A stretch of 9,037 bases of DNA from Spirochaetia bacterium (GTDB lineage: Bacteria > Spirochaetota > Spirochaetia > Treponematales > Treponemataceae): the NCBI GenBank assembly GCA_900770075.1, contig CAAGIZ010000244.1, forward strand, positions 1-9,037, given 5' to 3'. Of the stretch, positions 4,956-9,037 are shown piece after piece; the first letter of the stretch is position 1; each line of letters starts with the position of its first letter. A model generated the notes under the pieces. It did not search any database. It was given only the letters and a program-made list of their open reading frames with translations, and was not told the origin of the DNA. Position numbers and translations under genes: made by a program.

Positions 4956-6020
4956 ATGAAATTCAGCGTAAAAAGTTTTTTTTCTAAACTCTGGCAGAAA
5001 ATCAGGAATTTTAACATTCAGGATTGCCGGGTAAGCTTTGTAAAGGGCATGGAGAGCCTGCAGGCAAACGGAAAGTCGCTTTTTGTTACCGTTATTCTAG
5101 CCATAGCCGTTATGCTTTTGACCTGTCTTGCCGTTTTTTTTGCAACTGTAAGGGGACCGGAAAAAGTTCTGGTGCCGGAAGTTGAAGGCAAGGAACTGGC
5201 TCAGGCTCTTCTGGAAATGCAGGTAAAAGAGTTGTATCCGAAAATTCAGCTCAGATACGACGAGCAGCCTTCGGGAACGATTCTTGCCCAGTCTCCGTCT
5301 TCCGGGGCAATCGTAAAGGCGGGAACCAGAGTAAACCTTACCGTAAGCCGGGGTGCCATTGTTTCGGAAGTGGGAAACTACGTTGGGCTGAAGTTTGACG
5401 ACGTAAAAATCGACCTGACCACCATGTTCACCGGGTCGTCCAGACCTCTTATCCTTTTGGCGGAGCCTGTCTATAAAGCCTCGCTGGAAGAAGCCGGCAC
5501 AATCCTTGAACAGGATCCGCCTTCCGGCACCAAAATTTCTGACCCTGTTACTGTCAATCTTATCGTAAGCCGGGGACCAAACTTCGACAATACTTCTGTT
5601 CCTAGGCTTACAGGTAAATCCGTAAATGAAATTCTTGCACTTCTGCCTAATCTGAAGGTGGTGCTTGATTTTACCGGCCACAAGGCGGCAGAGGGCGAAA
5701 AAGAAAATTCTGTCGTAGCCCAGCAGCAGTTTGAAAACCAGTATGTCGAAAACTACACCAGAATGTCGGTAGAAATGGCATTCCCTGCAAAACCTAAGGA
5801 TGACTTGATTTACGGAATATTTGAAGCCGAACTGGCACAGTTCCCATACCCTGTGGCTATGACTGTTGAATGTATCGAAAGCAACGGTCAGCGCAGTCAG
5901 CTTGCAGCCCTTAACCACACCGGCGGACATTTTTCTGTTCCTTATGCGGTAAGCGAAGGCAGCGAACTGATTTTGAGGGTTGCCGGAAAAGTTGCAAAGC
6001 GCATAACCGTAAACGAATAA
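4956..6020 (+). CDS. Membrane-anchored PASTA-repeat protein (no kinase domain)
   Basis: Single-pass membrane protein with an extracytoplasmic PASTA stalk; PASTA domains in other bacteria bind muropeptides or beta-lactam-like ligands. Residues 1-40 are a basic cytoplasmic segment, 41-65 a transmembrane helix (SLFVTVILAIAVMLL...), followed by PASTA repeats at about 71-132 (VPEVEGKE...SPSSGAIVKAGTRVNLTVSRG), 135-207 (GLKFDDVKI...DPPSGTKISDPVTVNLIVSRG) and a more divergent one at 213-276 (VPRLTGKSVNEIL). Residues 277-354 form an unassigned C-terminal domain ending in beta-rich sequence. The Ser/Thr kinase domain found in PknB/PrkC-type PASTA proteins is absent. AAGGG 6 nt upstream supports the start. 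It lies in the run def-fmt-PASTA-aroDE, all + strand with short gaps. A role in sensing or holding peptidoglycan is inference. Confidence 0.88.
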   Translation: MKFSVKSFFSKLWQKIRNFNIQDCRVSFVKGMESLQANGKSLFVTVILAIAVMLLTCLAVFFATVRGPEKVLVPEVEGKELAQALLEMQVKELYPKIQLRYDEQPSGTILAQSPSSGAIVKAGTRVNLTVSRGAIVSEVGNYVGLKFDDVKIDLTTMFTGSSRPLILLAEPVYKASLEEAGTILEQDPPSGTKISDPVTVNLIVSRGPNFDNTSVPRLTGKSVNEILALLPNLKVVLDFTGHKAAEGEKENSVVAQQQFENQYVENYTRMSVEMAFPAKPKDDLIYGIFEAELAQFPYPVAMTVECIESNGQRSQLAALNHTGGHFSVPYAVSEGSELILRVAGKVAKRITVNE

Positions 6021-6057
6021 GGATGCTCGAAAAACCGGACGCTTTGAAGGAAATCTT

Positions 6058-6062
6058 GGAGG
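6058..6062 (+). promoter_or_regulatory. Ribosome-binding site that decides the aroDE start
   Basis: GGAGG ends 5 nt before the ATG at 6068. The earlier in-frame ATG at 6023, only 2 nt after the PASTA stop, has no such site, so the start is placed at 6068. Confidence 0.8.
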
Positions 6063-6067
6063 AAAAA

Positions 6068-7558
6068 ATGGCAAAATCTTTGGTTTGTCTTTGTCTGACT
6101 GGAAAAACCCTGGCAGAAGACGTAGAAATCGTAAAAAACTACCGGGAATTCATAGATTTGGTGGAACTGCGGGTGGATTTTCTTGAACAGGATGAGCGGC
6201 TTAAAATCCGGGAATTTCCTGAGATGATAGACGTGCCTGCAATTCTTACAATCAGGCGGAAAATCGACGGAGGACAGTACATCGAAGGAGAAGCAAACCG
6301 CACCATGCTTTTTGCCATGGGACTTTCCTTTGCCAAGGAAGACCCTAAGAAAAATTTTACCTATGTGGATTTTGAAGAGGATTTTCACATTCCAAGTCTG
6401 GAAGATGCCGCCCAGGCTTTCGGAACGAGAATCATCCGCTCTTACCACAATATGACCTCTCCGGTAGAAAACATTGTTGAAAAATTCCGGGATCTCAGGG
6501 AAGATTCTTCGGAAATACCGAAAATTGCCTTTATGCCTCACCGTCTGTCCGACGTTACAAAAGTTTTCAAAGAGGCGGAAAAATGGAAGGACACTGAGCA
6601 GATTGTCTGTGCAATGGGACCTCTGGGACTTCCAACCCGCATCCTTTCCGAAAGACTCAATTCCTACCTTACGTATACAAGTCCTTCTGAACTGATGGGG
6701 AACCTGCTGGCCATAGGACACACCGACCCCATCACTTTGGGAAAGACCTACCGCTTCCACTCTATTGACGAAAAGACAAAAATTTTTGGAATAACGGGTT
6801 ATCCGTTAAAAATCACTTCCAGCCCGGAACTTCAAAACGGAATGTTTGAAAAAGAAAAACTGAACGCAGTTTACATTCCGTTTAAGTCAGAAACCATTGA
6901 CGATGCCCTGGATTTTGCAAAAGCCCTGGACATAAAGGGTTTTTCGGTAACCATTCCTCACAAGGAAGCGGTAATCCCTCTGCTCAGAAAGATTGACAAA
7001 AAAGCAGAAGCCATCGGTGCCTGCAACACAGTTGTGCGGGACGGAGATGACTGGAAGGGCTACAACACGGATGCAATCGGTTTTGAAAAAGCCCTGCTGG
7101 AGTTTACCGGCACAAAGGACTTAAAAGGAAAAAAAGTTGCCATAATTGGGGCAGGTGGAGCCAGCCGGGCAATCGCCTATACAATTAAGGAACTTGGTGC
7201 AAAAGCCTGCGTGTTCAACAGAACCCTTGCAAAAGCCCGTCTGGTTGCTGAAAAATACGGCTTTGAATACGCAACCCTTGGCCCAGAAAGCCTTTCCCGT
7301 CTGAACAAATACTCAGACATAATCGTTCAGACCACCTCAAAAGGTATGGGCAGCACAGAACCTTCAAATCAGGAAAACGACCCGATCTGGTTTTACGACT
7401 TTAACGGAAAAGAATATGTTTACGACATCGTCTATTCCCCGGAAGTAACGCCGGTTATGGCAAGGGCAGACGCTTCCGGCTGCAAGGTCTGTAACGGAGC
7501 GGGCATGCTGCTTTATCAGGGAATAGCCCAGTTTGAACTGTACAAAAAACTGGTTTAA
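6068..7558 (+). CDS. aroDE: Bifunctional 3-dehydroquinate dehydratase (type I) / shikimate dehydrogenase
   Basis: Catalyses two consecutive shikimate-pathway steps: dehydration of 3-dehydroquinate, then reduction of 3-dehydroshikimate to shikimate. The fusion is known from plants, chlamydiae and treponemes. Residues 1-225 are the type I dehydratase: ELRVD (33-37), His127 (IRSYHNM) and the Schiff-base Lys152 (PKIAFMP), with the substrate arginine probably Arg191. The usual SAPGQ lid is not evident; the region reads YTSPSELMG (203-211). Residues 238-496 are the dehydrogenase: GFSVTIPHKE with catalytic Lys299, NTDAIGF with Asp335, the glycine-rich GAGGASRA (361-368), and NRTLAKA (384-390), which suggests NADP(H). 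The substrate motif that is normally HSxSP reads ITSSP (249-253). Total 496 residues. It ends 42 nt before the converging era stop, with no convincing terminator between (only a GGGC/GCCC stem in 7564-7577). Confidence 0.96.
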   Translation: MAKSLVCLCLTGKTLAEDVEIVKNYREFIDLVELRVDFLEQDERLKIREFPEMIDVPAILTIRRKIDGGQYIEGEANRTMLFAMGLSFAKEDPKKNFTYVDFEEDFHIPSLEDAAQAFGTRIIRSYHNMTSPVENIVEKFRDLREDSSEIPKIAFMPHRLSDVTKVFKEAEKWKDTEQIVCAMGPLGLPTRILSERLNSYLTYTSPSELMGNLLAIGHTDPITLGKTYRFHSIDEKTKIFGITGYPLKITSSPELQNGMFEKEKLNAVYIPFKSETIDDALDFAKALDIKGFSVTIPHKEAVIPLLRKIDKKAEAIGACNTVVRDGDDWKGYNTDAIGFEKALLEFTGTKDLKGKKVAIIGAGGASRAIAYTIKELGAKACVFNRTLAKARLVAEKYGFEYATLGPESLSRLNKYSDIIVQTTSKGMGSTEPSNQENDPIWFYDFNGKEYVYDIVYSPEVTPVMARADASGCKVCNGAGMLLYQGIAQFELYKKLV

Positions 7559-7600
7559 GTGGCGGGCTGAACTGCCCTCCCCCTCTGTTTGCTGCCTTTG

Positions 7601-8533
7601 CTACTTTAACAGTTTGTTCAGCCTGAGGTCGTTTTGTCGCCAGTTTTTATCGACTTTTACCTGCAGGTCAAGGTCAATTTTGTAGTCAAAAATTTTACGC
7701 AGCTGCTTAATGGATTCGACCCGGATGGTCTTAATCATCTGGGCACCCTTCCCGATTACAATGCCTTTCTGGCTTTCTTTTTCCACACACAAAAAGGCAC
7801 GGCACCACATCTTTGTGGGCGAACGCATCTCCATATCCGCAATCTGAACGTAAACGCAGTGGGGAATTTCCTGGTCAAGACGGTTAATGGCCTGTTCCCG
7901 GATAACTTCCGCAATCCTAAAGTCCACTTCCTGGTCAGTGTAAAACTCTTCCGGGTAAAGGTGGGGAGCAACCGGGGCAAGGGCGTAGAGGGCACGCAGA
8001 ACATCGTCGATACCTTCATCATTTTTTGCAGAAATTTCAAAAATGTTTTTTGCGGAAAGTCCAGGCAGTTCCTTAGAAAGAAAATCCCTTGCAGACCGTG
8101 GATTTGAACCCGCTTCGTCAGTTTTATTGATGGCAGCAACAGTTTTTTCTTCGTGACCTTTCAAAAGCAGGGTAATCAGTTTTTCTTCATCGCCGCAAGG
8201 ACGGGTGGAGTCGATGACATAAAGGATTGAATCTGCATTTTCCAGCTGGTCGGCAACTATTGCACGCATTTTAAGGTTCATTTTTTTGCTGGATTCGTGG
8301 TAGCCGGGTGTGTCCACAAAGACGAGCTGCCCAAGGGAAGTGTTTACGATTCCACGGATGGCATTTCTGGTTGTCTGGGGAATTGCGCTTACGATGCTTA
8401 CCATTTCTCCGGAAGCAGTGTTCAAAAAGGTGGATTTTCCGGCAGAAGGGCGCCCGATAATCGTTACAAGGGCGGTTTTGTCGCCTACAGCCGGCTGGTT
8501 TTCATTAAAATCGTTGGTTAAATTATTTTCCAT
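7601..8533 (-). CDS. era: GTPase Era, 30S ribosomal subunit maturation factor
   Basis: Ras-like GTPase with a C-terminal KH domain that binds the 3' end of 16S rRNA during 30S assembly and couples it to growth. Visible motifs: G1 GRPSAGKS (27-34), G2 region PQTTRN (52-57), G3 DTPG (74-77), G4 NKTD (136-139) and G5 SAK (in FEISAKNDEG). The KH signature IGKGAQMIK lies at 260-268. Length is 310 aa with the start at 8533 (MENNLTNDFN...), near the family's usual 300; the extra is a short polar N-terminus. The frame stays open upstream to 8707, but that part translates repeat DNA and I exclude it. No Shine-Dalgarno precedes the ATG; instead a -10 box ends 6 nt before it, so the mRNA is probably leaderless. 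It converges on aroDE. Confidence 0.95.
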   Translation of the reverse strand: MENNLTNDFNENQPAVGDKTALVTIIGRPSAGKSTFLNTASGEMVSIVSAIPQTTRNAIRGIVNTSLGQLVFVDTPGYHESSKKMNLKMRAIVADQLENADSILYVIDSTRPCGDEEKLITLLLKGHEEKTVAAINKTDEAGSNPRSARDFLSKELPGLSAKNIFEISAKNDEGIDDVLRALYALAPVAPHLYPEEFYTDQEVDFRIAEVIREQAINRLDQEIPHCVYVQIADMEMRSPTKMWCRAFLCVEKESQKGIVIGKGAQMIKTIRVESIKQLRKIFDYKIDLDLQVKVDKNWRQNDLRLNKLLK

Positions 8534-8539
8534 AGCCAA

Positions 8540-8568
8540 AGTATAGCATTTTTTTAAGCCTTTGTAAG
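8540..8568 (-). promoter_or_regulatory. era promoter giving a probably leaderless mRNA
   Basis: On the - strand: CTTACA (8568-8563), 17-nt spacer ending in TGC, TATACT (8545-8540), an extended -10. Six bases (TTGGCT) separate the box from the ATG at 8533, so transcription should begin at or within a base or two of the start codon. Confidence 0.65.
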
Positions 8569-8582
8569 ATTTGGGGGCATGT

Positions 8583-8688
8583 AAAAAAGGGGCTTTCCCA
8601 AAAGAACAGTTCATAGTGTCATTCCGAACTTGATTCGGAAACTCTTCGCTATATGCAGTGCCGATGCTTATTGGACAGCCCCTTTTTT
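8583..8688. mobile_element. MITE-like inverted-repeat element (about 106 bp)
   Basis: AAAAAAGGGGCT (8583-8594) and AGCCCCTTTTTT (8677-8688) are perfect 12-bp inverted copies. The match continues inwards with small gaps (TTCCCAAAAG against CTTATTGGAC), for about 22 bp of imperfect terminal repeat. The core holds a second perfect hairpin, TTCCGAA-CTTGA-TTCGGAA (8622-8640). No ORF inside. GGGGCTGTCCAA-type ends resemble insertion-sequence termini, so a non-autonomous element is likely. I see no clear target-site duplication. As RNA it would also act as a terminator-like stem on either strand. Confidence 0.5.
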
Positions 8689-8689
8689 C

Positions 8690-8840
8690 CACCGGGGTGT
8701 TCCGCACTTCCCCTAGGGTTCAGCCGCTTCCCTCGCTGCGAACAGAACCAAAAACTTATAAAGTTTTTGGTTCTGTTCGCGCTCAGTCCAGTGGCCGCTT
8801 TCGCGGTGCTCCATACCCCTTGCCCATATCCCTTGCCCGA
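8690..8840. repeat. GC-rich block with a perfect 20-bp hairpin
   Basis: Left arm 8738-8757 and right arm 8761-8780 are perfect 20-bp inverted copies around the 3-nt loop ATA. Each arm begins or ends with GCGAAC/GTTCGC and contains an A5/T5 run next to the loop. There is no T-tract after the stem, so it is a poor intrinsic terminator. Nearby lie an 8-bp palindrome CCCTAGGG (8711-8718), a small hairpin CCGC-TTTC-GCGG (8795-8806) and a near-duplicate CCCTTGCCCATA/CCCTTGCCCGAA (8817-8841). I see no gene. It resembles in plan, but not in sequence, the block at 958-1080. Confidence 0.5.
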
Positions 8841-9037
8841 AACCATCTATTTGACAAACCAAAGTGCTCTTGGTAACCCTATTTTTTTACGGCATTTAAA
8901 CCAAAGCCTTTTAGGTGCAAAAAATCAATTTTATGGGAGTGTAATAAAAACTTTGCCTGAAATAGCGTCAAAGTTTTTATTCACAAAGTTTGCGTTGCAA
9001 ACTTTTTATAAACTGCTGTTCCTCATTACATTGCGGA
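8841..9037. other. AT-rich non-coding tail with two tandem hairpins
   Basis: No ORF with a ribosome-binding site is seen. AATAAAAACTTTG (8943-8955) pairs perfectly with CAAAGTTTTTATT (8969-8981), 13 bp with a 13-nt loop. Next, AAAGTTTGC (8985-8993) pairs with GCAAACTTT (8997-9005) over 9 bp around GTT and is followed by TT, a weak + strand terminator. AACTTTG (8949-8955) could also pair with CAAAGTT at 8984-8990, which would disrupt both hairpins. A TTGACA stands at 8851-8856, but the sequence 17 nt later (TAACCC) is a poor -10. On the - strand TTGACG (8972-8967), 17 nt, TTTATT (8949-8944) is a possible promoter. Confidence 0.4.

Noticed and set aside
6023..6067. Upstream ATG giving a 15-residue longer AroDE
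   Set aside because: It lies 2 nt after the PASTA stop with no Shine-Dalgarno, while ATG 6068 has GGAGG at 5 nt and begins at the conserved domain edge.
5097..6074. Open - strand frame of 325 codons opposite the PASTA gene
   Set aside because: Cys/Phe/Arg-rich translation typical of an antisense shadow, no family motif, and the + strand frame has clear PASTA repeats and a ribosome-binding site.
5942..6760. Open - strand frame of 272 codons opposite aroDE
   Set aside because: Antisense to conserved dehydratase motifs, with no domain or ribosome-binding site.
8534..8707. N-terminal extension of Era to an ATG at 8707
   Set aside because: The extension would encode the MITE-like repeat and lie upstream of the era promoter; Era normally begins close to the G1 motif.
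1..9037. CRISPR array, tRNA or rRNA genes
   Set aside because: No regularly spaced direct repeats, no cloverleaf with a conserved T-loop, and no rRNA-like conserved stretch were seen on either strand by eye.

Overview
The window reads as chromosomal DNA of a host-associated spirochaete, most likely a Treponema. The clues are a relaxed spirochaete-type lipobox (LFSC) on a solute-binding lipoprotein, a fused 3-dehydroquinate dehydratase/shikimate dehydrogenase, a membrane-anchored PASTA protein with no kinase domain, and the gene order def-fmt-PASTA-aroDE. This assignment is inference from gene content and was not checked by a database search.

Layout. Bases 1-99 hold the last codons of an unidentified + strand gene. 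Bases 155-940 encode an amino-acid (cystine-like) ABC transporter binding lipoprotein with no permease or ATPase beside it. It converges on hisD (1166-2530, - strand), and a perfect 18-bp hairpin (1020-1060) between them can stop transcription from both sides. After a compact intergenic block (2531-3276) comes a co-directional + strand cluster: def (3277-3861), fmt (3858-4889, overlapping def by 4 nt), a PASTA-repeat membrane protein (4956-6020) and aroDE (6068-7558). Era (7601-8533, - strand) converges on aroDE. Bases 8534-9037 hold no gene. They contain the era promoter, a MITE-like inverted-repeat element, a perfect 20-bp hairpin in GC-rich DNA, and two tandem hairpins.

The most interesting part is 2644-2974, which has the full layout of a type I toxin-antitoxin locus. 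A 32-codon - strand ORF (2765-2863) encodes one hydrophobic helix with a charged tail and has a strong ribosome-binding site. Its own promoter (2947-2974) gives a leader of about 77 nt in which an 8-nt anti-Shine-Dalgarno element can sequester that site. On the opposite strand a sigma70-like promoter (TTGACG, 17 nt, TATATT; 2644-2672) and an intrinsic terminator (2723-2766) bracket a small RNA of about 88 nt that converges on the 3' end of the ORF transcript. If the ORF transcript reads past that terminator, its first nucleotides can pair with its 3' end over 12 bp. None of this overlaps a larger gene. The toxin and antitoxin functions are inferred from layout only.

The other genes are housekeeping. 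Def and Fmt act at the two ends of the N-formyl-methionine cycle, AroDE does two steps of the shikimate pathway, HisD the last steps of histidine synthesis, and Era matures the 30S ribosome. The era promoter lies so close to the start codon that its mRNA is probably leaderless.
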